From Omphiscola glabra (Eukaryota > Mollusca > Gastropoda > Lymnaeidae), in contig OZ024807.1 in assembly GCA_964017045.1 (NCBI GenBank), forward strand, positions 6,634,481 through 6,698,480: DNA of 64,000 bases, given 5' to 3'. Shown piece by piece: positions 21,663 through 31,998 of the stretch. The notes below the pieces were generated by a model. It did not search any database. It was not told where the DNA came from and saw only the letters and a program-made list of their open reading frames with translations. The position numbers and the translations under genes are program-made. Every line of letters begins with the position of its first letter. The stretch's first letter is position 1.

Positions 21663-22038
21663 ATTCATAGTGCTTGTATGATTCTCGGTGTTAGAAAATG
21701 GGAGGAGATGCGTACCGGGGGGGGGGGGCGCGGGGGCAATCGTCCGGGTGGCACCTTCATTGAAGTTTGATACCAACAAAGGCATTGCTTTGAGTCCTTT
21801 ATTTGTAAAAATAAAAAAAATTTATAGCCATTTTCGTAGGAGATTTTTGCTTTTTTGTTAAGTAATCCTACTAATTAATTGGATCAAGTAATCCCCCCCC
21901 CCCCCCATTTTTTCCCCATTTACAAAGTGACTGTATTTGTAGTTAAAAGTAGAAACAATTTTGTAAATGATTCTTTTGTGTCTACCAATGAACCAAGAAA
22001 CTTCACGAGAATACAAGCTGCGAAGAAATCACGTGATG
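21663..22038. other. Unique sequence with G and C runs
   Basis: A G-run near 21718 and a C-run near 21894; otherwise AT-rich. Nothing recognised. Confidence 0.4.
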
Positions 22039-22450
22039 ATTCAAATGCTGACTGTCGCTACTGTGCCAACTTGCGCATAGTGTATTCAAATGCTGACTGT
22101 CGCTACTGTGCCAACTTGTACCAGGTGTATTCAAATGCTGACTGTCGCTACTGTGCAAACTTGTGCATAGTGTATTCAAATGCTGACTGTCGCTACTTTG
22201 CCAACATGTACATAGTGTATTCAAATGCTGACTGTTGCCACTGTGACAACTTGTACATTGTTTATTCAAATGCTGACTGTGGCTACTGTGGCTACTGTGG
22301 CAGCTTGTACATAGTGTATTCAAATGCTGACTATCGCCACTGTGCCAACTTGTACATAGCGTATTCAAATGCTGACTGTCGCTACTGTGGCAGCTTGTAC
22401 ATAGTGTATATTCAAATGCTGACTGTCGCTATTGTGCCAACTTGTGCTGC
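22039..22450. repeat. Minisatellite, 45-bp unit, about 9 copies
   Basis: Units begin TTCAAATGCTGACTGTCGCT and continue ACTGTGCCAACTTGTACATA GTGTA. On the plus strand the 45-bp period encodes repeated YSNADCRYCANLYIV, a Cys-x2-Cys peptide, inside one open frame from about 21879 to 22496. One unit carries a duplicated GGCTACTGT block and the last junction has two extra bases. I treat it as a satellite; a coding role is not excluded. Confidence 0.9.
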
Positions 22451-22619
22451 ACAGTGTTTCTTTCGGTTCCGTATTTTTTTTTTGTTGACTGGTTGAAGCT
22501 GGTTCCTCCATATTTCCGCAACTCTTACAACATAGCCGTGCTGTCCAAAGCCCATTTACCGCTAGGTGTTTCTTCGACACAAACAGTGCTACTTCTACAT
22601 GCGGTTACCGCTTTCAATT

Positions 22620-23060
22620 GAAATCAAGTGGATTAAGAACTGGCTGGCAGACCATTTCAGGACGAAATGGTACTGGCAATAGGCAGACAACACGACCGCC
22701 AGAGGTGTCTTCGCTAACTTGCCGACTCCTAGCAGACAAGACCCATGGTGGGAAGTTAGGTCGCAGAGTCAAGTGAGGCGCACACAGCACTGCCCCATCG
22801 GTACATACTTGTGGAGGCTAGATAACAACAGGGACCCTACCTGCCGGCATTGCAGCCTGGTCCCGAAAACGCTAGAGCACCTGTTGACCGAATGTACATC
22901 ACTAGATGTTCCAGGGGAAGCCAGGGCAGTGGGAGAGCCCTACGAAAGGAAAATATTGTATGGCTCAGCTCAGCAGATGGAGCTGGTAGCCAATGTACTA
23001 GCCGGAGACGTAAGAGAGTACTCTCAGATCCTCATCAGCATATGTTTGTTAGTTTGTTAA
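22620..23060 (+). pseudogene. LINE (non-LTR retrotransposon) reverse-transcriptase polyprotein C-terminus, broken
   Basis: In one frame the sequence reads from a WIKNWLADHFRTKWYWQ stretch, through an in-frame TAG at 22680-22682, into ADNTTARGVFANLPTPSRQD. It then runs to a tail with QVRRTQHCPIGTYLWRLDNN and the zinc-knuckle-like CRHCSLVPKTLEHLLTEC (Cys-x2-Cys-x8-His-x4-Cys) at 22842-22895. Known: this layout, a W..W segment after the RNase H-like region then an L-rich helix and a CCHC motif, is the usual C-terminus of Jockey/R1/I-type LINE proteins in animals. The RT and endonuclease domains are missing upstream, where the 45-bp satellite sits. The stop codon and 5' truncation mark a dead copy. 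The exact clade cannot be named from this piece. Confidence 0.75.
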
Positions 23061-23562
23061 TTGAAATGTTGAATACTTTTTAAAATACTTAAATGAGTCA
23101 CAAACATTGCGTAAGTACTAGCAACATACCCATGTTTCCTTTCGGTCGTGGGTGGCTGTGATTTAATATTTTCAATTCTATTTTTTTTTTTCTGTTCTTT
23201 TTTGGTACTTATTTTAGTACAAATTTCACGTGCGCCACCAATTATCAGTTTATGTATGTTACTTTCGCTGTTTTGCGTGAAAACGGAAGCGAGTACAGCC
23301 CTAGACATGCGCAGCGTGATTACATTTCTGTTTTTACTGTCCCGAGAGCCGGGGGAGTACATTAACCTCACGACGAGCGCTGTTGGCCAACGATTCCATT
23401 AATGTGTGTGATTTATATCTTCGCCAATGACGTCCACGCCATCGCGAGGCCACTTCAATCTGTGGATAGAAATAGTGGGCCGCTTTTACGACCACCGTTT
23501 TCAGACTCGTAAGTCAGTGGCTGCTTGGTCAGCGTTTCTTTAAAAAAGATGTCAAAGGCAAC
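23061..23562. other. Unique sequence downstream of the LINE remnant
   Basis: T-rich stretch near 23179, otherwise ordinary sequence. It may include the LINE 3' UTR, but no poly-A tail or target duplication was identified. Confidence 0.35.
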
Positions 23563-23727
23563 GATGGTTCTAAAGAGGAATATATAGGAACTGCACGTCT
23601 TTACGGTGGTCCTACGGAGGACTTTCATACAACTGCACGTCTTTCTGGTGGTCTTACAGAGGACTTTCATACAACTGCACTTATTTATTATGGTCCTACA
23701 GAGGACTTTAATGGAACTGCATATTTT
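23563..23727. repeat. Tandem repeat, 42-bp unit, about 3.5 copies
   Basis: AACTGCAC anchors at 23589, 23631, 23673 and 23715 are exactly 42 bp apart. Each unit contains GGTCCTACRGAGGACTTTCA. Confidence 0.9.
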
Positions 23728-25004
23728 TGGGACCCATCGATAAAAGTGAGTGGTTTGACATAATGAAATATCATTGAAAATATGTAGAGATGATAACATC
23801 GAAACAGAAGGCACTTGAGAAATAACTTTAAACTGTGACATTTGCTTGCATGTATATCACATCCAGTAGTATTTGAATTCAATTTGGGGGTGGGGGTGGT
23901 CGTCCCCTGGTGTGGTAAAGAGTCCGGCATAGTAGACTCGTCTGCCCAGAAAAGGAACTTGGCCTTTGAGATGAGGCAGAGCCTATATGTTTATAATAAA
24001 ATCAGGTCACTGACCTGGTAAAAAAAAATGGTACTGAAATGAGAAATGCTTGGTGACCTTAAGGGATGAGGTATGGGTGGGGCCTTCAAGTTTAAGGCCT
24101 CTAGCGTCTTTTTTAAAAACCGATTCAAAAAAAAATATTAAAAAATTAAACACAACCCTGGTATGAATACGTTAATTGATAAAGTTTCGTTACGCAAGTC
24201 CCAAACACAATGCAACCCCGTTTGCCCTGTGGTGCAGACGTGCGTGTCCAACATCCTCGGCGGGTCGGGTCACGAACTCTTTGGCAGTGGGACGGATCGT
24301 GAAACATTCAGTTGGGTCGGAGTCCAAACCTTTTCCCCGTACCTCAGATCAACAATAATAGCCGTCGCCCGTTCGTTTTCGGACGTGAATTTAGCATGCG
24401 ATGGACACGACGCCTTCAGATCTCTCCGTACAACGCCACCCACCATCGCCCCCACGCGCCGGTGGCAACAGGATCAAACGTCCAGGGAATTATTGACCCG
24501 CAAACGACCAGGTATCCGTGATTACCACACACCGCTGTGACCAGGATGGTGTAATTATGCTTAATTCGATTCATAATTGATCACGTTGAAACAGGTTTAT
24601 AAATTTTTTTAAATTTTTTTTTGGATCATGATCAAGAGACAGAAATAGAATCATTAAACGTTGTCTTGATATTCAGTTCTGCTCAAATAACGCTTCAGAT
24701 GAAATGACGCAGAGAAAGTAAAAGAAAAAGAAAAACAGGATTAATTATTGCTCCGACCTAATTACTGTATGCGAGCAACTGATTTAAATGTGTTTATAAT
24801 GAAACCGCCACTCGGTTCAACTTAGTCAGAGTCGTGGAGTTGAAATTCCGGTCAGAATTGTTGAAAACTGCATGTTTCATTGCTAATTAAACGATTCAAA
24901 TTAGTAAATCATCATAAATTATGACGTCATTCATCAAAATTTTTAAAAAAAATCCGTATCATATATATCTCTTATTTAATAAGCTTCTGGTGTGGCTCGT
25001 GGAC
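23728..25004. other. Unique sequence with a GC-rich open block at 24170-24540
   Basis: Block 24163-24540 is GC-rich and open for 125 codons on the plus strand, with shorter open frames in other phases. The peptide (includes CVSNILGGSGHELFGSGTDR) is not one I recognise. Block 24640-24930 is AT-rich, non-repetitive and dense in TAATTA / ATTAAA / TAAAT sites plus a TGACGTCA CRE-type palindrome at 24922-24929, so it could be an enhancer. No gene is called. Confidence 0.4.
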
Positions 25005-25200
25005 TGCTTCCATTTCCGGCTGCTTCCTAAAAATCGTGGCTGCTTCCTAATCAGTGAATTTGGTATTGAGAGTATATTACAAATAATTTTAAATGTTTAA
25101 AAGAAAGTATGGTTCAATAATGAGTTCAATATCGCGTAAAATATAATTCCCGATAATTACGCTAAATGATTTTTCTTTTTTAAATAACGCAACTGCGTTT
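25005..25200 (+). repeat. Dispersed repeat family B, copy 1
   Basis: Shares with 47632-47722 the blocks GACTGCTTCCATTTCCGG, ATCGCGTAAAATATAATTCC, CGATAATTACGCTAAATGAT and TTAAATAACGCAACTG. This copy has about 80 extra bases between the first and second blocks, including a short duplication of GGCTGCTTCCTAA. Confidence 0.65.
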
Positions 25201-25383
25201 GGTGCGTAATATTTTCTTTTCGGAAAATGAAATCGTCTCAATTTCAGTATGGTGTAAAAACACTTTCGGTTTAAAAGTAGTTGGGAGAACAGAATATTTA
25301 ATATAGTTCATGTGCGTGAAATAAAAAGTGTGCAATGACGTATCATGGAAGGAAGGAGTATAGCAAAAAATGGGAATTTTTAA

Positions 25384-25474
25384 ATGTGCGTTACTTGAGT
25401 TCATGATTTGCCACGTAACTTTAGTATACTATAGATGAGAAGTTCACGCATTGCTGCCGCCAATGTTTGGCGGG
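25384..25474 (+). repeat. Dispersed repeat family A, copy 4
   Basis: Blocks: ATGTGCGTTACTTGAGTTCA, TGATTTGCCACGTAACTTTA, GTATACTATAGATGAGAAGT, TCACGCATTGCTGCCGCCAA, TGTTTGGCGGG. It lies less than 200 bp after family B copy 1, so the two could be parts of one larger element. Confidence 0.7.
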
Positions 25475-25787
25475 CTATATCTAATATAAATATAATCATT
25501 ACGGGAAGCTATGGTAAGACTTCAGGAGCCAACTCAAAAATTAAAATCCGGAGATGGAGTCCCGAAGTCGATCTGACGTTGATACCAATGTCATTTCGGC
25601 AACTCGTGCGACGCAGTTAGTGCCAATTTGTATTGACATTTGTCATTCCCCACTGACTGCATGGAGAGCGGGGATCTGCTGCATTGGTCAACCGTAAATC
25701 ACTGCCCAGTAGCTGCACTGGTGACGACAATAGGAGCAGAGCTTTTTTGTAAAGCAAATAACTTTAACAGAAGGAAGACTCCACCAC
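25475..25787. other. Unique sequence
   Basis: An open plus frame at 25435-25620 gives no recognisable product. No other signal was seen. Confidence 0.35.
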
Positions 25788-25952
25788 TTGGCTTCCAGGG
25801 TCTCCTGTGAGAAATGCAGCAGAGACTGCCATTCCAGAGTCTCCTGCGAGAAATGCAGCCGAGACTGCCATTCCAGGGTCCCCTGCGGGAAATGCAGCAG
25901 AGACTGCCATTCCAAGGTCGGCCTAGTGAGCCATTTGATGAAATGTACACAT
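25788..25952 (+). pseudogene. LINE-derived Cys/His tail with three tandem copies of its finger
   Basis: The plus frame reads VSCEKCSRDCHSR twice, then VPCGKCSRDCHSK, then VGLVSHLMKCTH. The last copy completes a Cys-x2-Cys ... GL-x2-H-x3-Cys finger of the kind (CxxCxRDCHSRxGLxSHxxxC) found at the C-terminus of many molluscan non-LTR reverse-transcriptase proteins. The 39-bp unit is triplicated in frame, which I have not seen as a normal feature of the family. No RT domain is visible upstream, and the frame continues downstream to about 26198 without similarity. Reading: 3' coding scrap of a LINE whose finger repeat expanded as a minisatellite after insertion, or a domesticated small finger protein (less likely). 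Confidence 0.65.
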
Positions 25953-26509
25953 GTCTACCCCATCGTCTCGCGAAGACTGGTTCATATTTATGGAACAAAT
26001 AAAATTGATGGGTTGACTCAGGTACAAAGAGGTGTATACGGTTTCAGAGAGAGAGAGAAAAAAACACTTTCGAAGCAGAATATAGAAAAAGGTTTGGAAA
26101 ACAGTGTAATAAATATTCAAGTTGTCGCACAGTTCAATCGCTACGCTTCAAACTACGACGCGCTTCAAAGAATGTTGGTTTATGTCAGTGAAGGATAATG
26201 CAACTCAACTTTTATTTGTCAGACCTGTAAATAAAAAAAACAACACAAAATAACACAAAAAACAACAACATACAGATAAAAATAAAACAGAAACAGTAAA
26301 CAAACAGGATAGATTATAAATAAACATAACCAAATTGAAACGTAGACAACTGGGAGCTGCATGATTCTTGGACATTGACAATGCTTAGCTTAGGCCCGAG
26401 GACAACAATTATTTTTAAGTGTTTTTCCCCCGTGATCTCAGCACGAAAAATATTTTGGAAAAACAAAAATCTTGAAAAGATGGAAAAATTAGTTTTTATT
26501 CATGATTTA
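25953..26509. other. A-rich unique sequence
   Basis: Includes an A-rich CAACACAAAATAACACAAAA stretch near 26240-26290. No gene was recognised. Confidence 0.4.
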
Positions 26510-27745
26510 AATACAAGTCACTGAGGTAAACACAAGTCACTGAGTTAAACACAAGTCACTGAGGTAAACACAAGTCACTGGGGTGAATACAAGTCATTGT
26601 GGTAAACACAAGTCACTGAGGTAAACACAAGTCATTGGGGTGAATACAAGTCATTGTGGTACATACAAGTCAATGAGTTAAATGCAAGTCAATAGGTTAA
26701 ATACAAGTCATTGAGGTAAACACAAGTCATTGGGGTGAATACAAGTCATTGTGGTACATACAAGTCAATGAGTTAAATGCAAGTCAATTGGTTAAATACA
26801 AGTCACTGAGGTAAACACAAGTCATTGGGGTGAATACAAGTCATTGTGGTACATACAAGTCAATGAGTTAAATGCAAGTCAATTGGTTAAATACAAGTCA
26901 CTGAGGTAAACACAAGTCATTGGGGTGAATACAAGTCATTGTGGTACATACAAGTCAATGAGTTAAATGCAAGTCAATTGGTTAAATACAAGTCATTGAG
27001 GTAAACACAAGTCATTGGGGTGAATACAAGTCATTGTGGTACATACAAGTCAATGAGTTAAATGCAAGTCAATTGGTTAAATACAAGTCATTGAGGTAAA
27101 CACAAGTCATTGGGGTGAATACAAGTCATTGTGGTACATACAAGTCAATGAGTTAAATGCAAGTCAATTGGTTAAATACAAGTCATTGAGGGAAATACAA
27201 GTTATTGAGGTAAATACAAGTCATTGAGTTAAATACAAGTCATTGGGTTAAATACAAGTAATTGGGTTAAATACAAGCCATTGTGTTAAATACAATTCAT
27301 TGAGTTAAATACAAGTAATGGAGGTAAATACAAGTCATTGGGTTAAATACAAGTCATTGAGTTAAATACAATTCATTGAGTTAAATACAATTCATTGAGT
27401 TAAATACAAGTAATGGAGGTAAATACAAGCCATTGTGTTAAATACAATTCATTGAGTTAAATACAATTCATTGAGTTAAATACAAGTAATGGAGGTAAAT
27501 ACAAGTAATTGGGTTAAATACAAGCCATTGTGTTAAATACAATTCATTGAGTTAAATACAATTCATTGAGTTAAATACAAGTAATGGAGGTAAATACAAT
27601 TCATTGAGTTAAATACAAGTAATGGAGGTAAATACAAGTCATTGGGTTAAATACAAGTCATTGGGTTAAATACAAGCCATTGTGTTAAATACAATTCATT
27701 GAGTTAAATACAAGTAATGGAGGTAAATACAAGTCATGGAGGTTT
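26510..27745. repeat. Large minisatellite, 19-bp unit, about 65 copies, with 95-bp higher-order unit
   Basis: The basic unit is ACAAGTCATTGAGGTAAAC with variants. From about 26640 to 27180 five distinct 19-bp variants recur in fixed order, and the diagnostic ACATA falls at 26661, 26756, 26851, 26946, 27041 and 27136, exactly 95 bp apart. The 3' half (27180-27745) uses other variants (ACAATTCATTGAGTTAAAT, ACAAGTAATGGAGGTAAAT, ACAAGCCATTGTGTTAAAT) in 38-, 76- and 95-bp spacings. Confidence 0.98.
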
Positions 27746-29482
27746 AATGAAGAATGAAAGTGTAAGAAAACGATGTAATGCTTAAGAAAATGGATTGTGC
27801 GGGATAGAGAGAGAAGAAGAGGAAGACAGCCAATTGAAGAGATAAAAGACACTGGAGATGAAACAAGCCCGCGGATATGGAAGGATCTCTTCACGGGGTC
27901 AAAACTCAAGATTTTTGTAACTGATGAAAACTTGATAGATTGCGGTCCATGGTGTCATCGGGGGGGGGGGGGGGGGCCGTGTCACGGTGACCTGCAAAAA
28001 AGAGGACTTCGTTTTCTTTCAAATGACGAAATGCCGGACACGGGATGGAATCTTTTGACTAAAATTTTAACGGTTAAATTGTATTAGTTAAGCGGATACA
28101 CATGTCAGTTGTCTTTTTGCCATGCTGAAAACTTATGCTGAAACGACTGAATTTTTTTTTCATTTTTTAAAATATTTCTGTATGTAATTATTGACCAATG
28201 CTTATGGCATGTGTGTAATGAAATATTCACTCGTCTTTTCATCGCTCTCAGATAAAATATTTAGGTTAGCGAGTGCAGTTGTATATAAAAGTCCACCGAA
28301 ATATCGGCTTCGATACCGGCAGAGTCGGCCGGACGTGTTAGATGTTGAGAAAATTGCGTCCCGATTCTGGTATCGAGCTACGACTCCGTAAGATCACCTT
28401 CTGCATCCTCGCAGTAAGTCTACTGTCGTTTCTGTGGGGTGTTTGGTGCCGCCCGGGGCTGGCTAAACTTTACCCCGTTGCCCTTCCAGAAAAGACAACA
28501 ACATTTGTTCGGTTGGCAGTAAATGACGGCACTTATAAGATAAGATAAGATAAGATAAAATTATTTTATTGATCCAAGCAAATACAAATGTTTTTTTGAT
28601 TGCATTGTTCACGTTCAGTACATAGATAAAACGACTTGTACACAAGACATTTATAGTAAACGGCACCCCGAGCAGACCGCCCCCCTCCTCCACCACTGCT
28701 GCTGACACCGACTCTGCATGTATACTACGCACACCGGGTCCAACAACTGAGCACAGATGAAGACGTTCAATTCATTTGTTTCAAGGAATGGTCTGGCTCC
28801 TTGTCCTCACCCTACATTTTCACATTATGGTGTGCTATAACAGTTGCCACTAATACATTTTTAAAAATAATAATACAAAATACAATGCCGGATTAACTGG
28901 AGCCGGGGCAGAGCAGCTCCTTGTTTCATTATTTCTTAATACAATCAACAAAACTGTAACAAACAAACACAAAACCTATAAAAAAACAACTAAAAACCTT
29001 TAAAATTTCCAGGAGCTTGTCTCACCACTGTCGCTTCTAATTTCTAAGGACGTCAGTTCTTGAGAGAATTATCTCCCTTCTCCGCCCCGGACGATGTGTT
29101 AGTAGGAAGATGCCATAGCTGGGTGAATAGAATTTCATATCATGGCTACGTTTTTTCCTTCTACAGTAACATTAAAAGCCATGTAGAATTGAACACAAAA
29201 ATGTGTATACATAAAATTGACAAATAAATTCTTCGATATTTCTCCTTGGAAGTGTTCTCATTTTCATTTGAAACTAAATACAACGGAATGAAGAATCGGG
29301 TTTATCTTTTGTTGTACCTCGGCATTCGACTTCGGGTGTTGGAATTCAAGCATCGACTACGACACAGTAGTGTAATAGGGTTGTCTGATGTCATATATGT
29401 AACTGCGAATGAGTTGATAACGGGACGTTCAGAGTTGAGTTGAGTGAGGTGGTGTTAACCAAGGGGCTGGAGATTTATGAGA
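27746..29482. other. Unique sequence
   Basis: A G-run near 27960 and an A/G-rich open frame at 27797-28087 with no recognisable domain. The (GATAA)n tail at 28528 is listed separately. No exon is supported. Confidence 0.4.
28528..28585 (+). mobile_element. (GATAA)n tail resembling a retroelement 3' end
   Basis: Four GATAA units at 28538-28557 are followed by AATTATTTTATTGATCCAAG. Short 5-bp tail repeats next to a TTATTGATCC motif are seen at the 3' ends of some LINE/SINE families. The body cannot be delimited. Confidence 0.35.
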
Positions 29483-29667
29483 TAGCATTCATTCAGTCAT
29501 CTTGATCTTTCTTTGCGTGTAGCATTCATTCAGTCATCTTGATCTTTCTTTGCGTGTAGCATTCATTCAGTCATCTTGATCTTTCTTTGCGTGTAGCATT
29601 CATTCAGTCATCTTGATCTTTCTTTGCGTGTAGCATTCATTCAGTCATCTTGATCTTTCTTTGCGTG
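29483..29667. repeat. Minisatellite, 37-bp unit, 5 identical copies
   Basis: Units begin TAGCATTCATTCAGTCATCT at 29483, 29520, 29557, 29594 and 29631 and are identical by eye over all 37 positions. The array ends cleanly at GCGTG / TTATAAGG. Confidence 0.97.
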
Positions 29668-29707
29668 TTATAAGGCAACTGCCATGTAGCTACACTTATG
29701 TCTAGCA

Positions 29708-30170
29708 TATTCTTCTGTTTTTCATCTTCTTCTATCGATCAGCTTCTTCTATCTATCAGCATCTTCTGTCTAACGGCTTCTTCTATCAGCTTCTTGTGTC
29801 TATCTGCTTCTTCTGTCTGTCAGCTTCTTCTGTCTGTCAGCTTCTTCTAACAGCCCCTTCTTTCTATCAGTTTCTTCTTTCTATATGCTTCTTCTATAGG
29901 ACCTATCTGCTTCTTCTACCTATCTGCTTATTCTACCATCTTCTTCTGTTCTATCAGCTGTTTCCTTCTATTAGCTTCTTCTGTCTAGTCTATGAGCGTC
30001 TTCTGTTTATCAGCTTCTTCTGTCTAGTCTATAAGCTTCTTCTGTTTATCATCTTCTTCTGCATATCGACTACTTCTACCAGCTTCTTCTATCCATAAGC
30101 GCCTTCTATCGGGCACCTCTGTCTGTCAGCTTTTTCTATCATCCCCTGCTTTATCAGCTTCTGTTTTCGG
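29708..30170. repeat. Degenerate pyrimidine-rich repeat (CAGCTTCTTCTRTCTAT)
   Basis: Roughly 17-20 bp units with the core AGCTTCTTCTGTCTATC, increasingly diverged toward the 3' end. Confidence 0.9.
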
Positions 30171-31998
30171 TGTCTCATATTCTATTGTTCTGTGACCAGT
30201 TTCTTGTATGATCTTCCTGGGTTATCGTTCTCCCTCGACTGTCTTGAGTGCCGTCAAGGGATCAGCTATACAGCTGAGTGCTGTCTTGGGACGTAACCTT
30301 GGTGGCGTTCTGCAAACATGGCCAGCGACGCACCTCGTGCGGTTTCTGCCGCGGTTGTCACTTCCGATCCATGTCTCGGTTATTTCTTGTTAAAATGATC
30401 TAGTCAGTGATTGTTTAAAATAAAGGAGGAAAAAGAAAAAAAGAATTCCCATTTATTTTTACAAGGGAAAAAGTTTGGGGTTTTTTTTTTGGGGGGGGGG
30501 GGGATGGCGGAGGGGGGGGGTGCGTGGAGTAAGTAAAATAAGTGTGAGTGGGCTTAGTTTTATGATTAACAATTCAGTGCAGCTATTCAATATTAAAGCT
30601 TTGGTGTACAGCAAAATGTGTTAGCATTGAATCAACTTGATTGCTTAACTTGAATTGTGTCGGCACAATCTCTTTTGAAAACAAAGTTGCAGACGGCAAT
30701 AACTTTTAATCTGTCATACTCAGCTCTGCATATTGAAATCACCCCCCCCCCCACACCCAACCTTTCCACCCCCCACCTTGTCACGCTAGCGTGAGGTACT
30801 GCGCCGATGAACTCTGCAAGGGAGACACATAGTTCTGCAGCAAGCTGGAGTAGTCTGCACCTTAAAGCAAAAACCAACCAAAGTCTAATTAATGTGGCGG
30901 TGGCTGTTCTTTTGTTTCGCTGAGTCAGACTAAGAATAGCCACTGATCCTTATTTATGTCGACGGCGCAAATTTAATAATTCTTCCAATAATCACTCGTG
31001 ATCCATCTAAAACGCGGTAACGGCTCGAGAGCGCAGCTCTCAGCATCGGAATCTGCTCCGCCGCCGGGAATCAAAACCAAATAACAATCGTATTAATCAC
31101 GTGGGCATCGAATGGTTGAGGCATTATCCGATTACCGTCGGATGAAGGTTAGACAGATTTACTCGAGTTATTTGCACTAGCGATACCGTCCGTGTAATCG
31201 CTTTTTGTTGTGATCTGATCCCGTCTGGCGTCGTTGAGGACTTGATCTCAGAACTGCGAAGTCGGAGTCGAGAAAGAAGCATTCCAAATTTACACTGTCA
31301 TTGTCCGATTTGTTCAGAAGAAAAGATTAAAAGAAGAAAATAGTAAAAATGATAATAATAATAATAATAGTTATTAAAAGATAAATAATATCTTCGAATA
31401 TGATCAAGGATTCAATAATGACAACCGATAGATGCTTTTTTTTTGGGGGGGGGGGGGGGGTACACTATTATTGGGTTTTTAAGTAACCACGCGAGGGGAT
31501 AGTTTTATTGATGCAAGTAATGGCATACGTGAGAACGTTGAATGGGCGTACAACATTTACTGGTTGCGATACCGGATGTGTATGAAGTATTGGTTGCGAT
31601 ACCGAGTGTATATGAAACACGTCTTGCAATACCGAATAATTGTAAAGCATTTGTTGCGATGCAGTCAAGGTAATCGCTGTTACGTGCTTAGCCTGACCCC
31701 CCCCCCTTTCCCCCCTGCCCCCACTGACGTCACATGAGATAAGTGCGCAATAACTCTTCTATGTATTAGTCGCTAATTGTTTTCCCGGACTCTACTATTA
31801 ATCTCTTATCAGCCATTGTTGACCAATACAAACACCAGATACGTGGCTAAAACTATAAAGCAGTTACCATCGTCGTACGACCGGCTGGTCGTGGATACGT
31901 TTTATTACCGATCCTCCCCCACTTTCGATAAATGTACACCTCATTTTTTTTATTACTGTGCTTGGGTAACGGTTACTTCCACAGGGAAATAGATTTGT
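30171..31998. other. Unique sequence with a non-repetitive block at 31010-31320
   Basis: G-runs near 30491 and 31445 and C-runs near 30742 and 31697. Block 31010-31320 is non-repetitive, of balanced composition, and has a CACGTG E-box at 31098-31103 plus several ATTA sites; it is a reasonable regulatory candidate. At 31555-31670 three loose ~40-bp repeats share TTGCGATACCG. Confidence 0.4.

Noticed and set aside
29483..29667. CRISPR-like array of 37-bp direct repeats
   Set aside because: The units abut with no spacers and the sequence is animal-type genomic DNA; it is a minisatellite.
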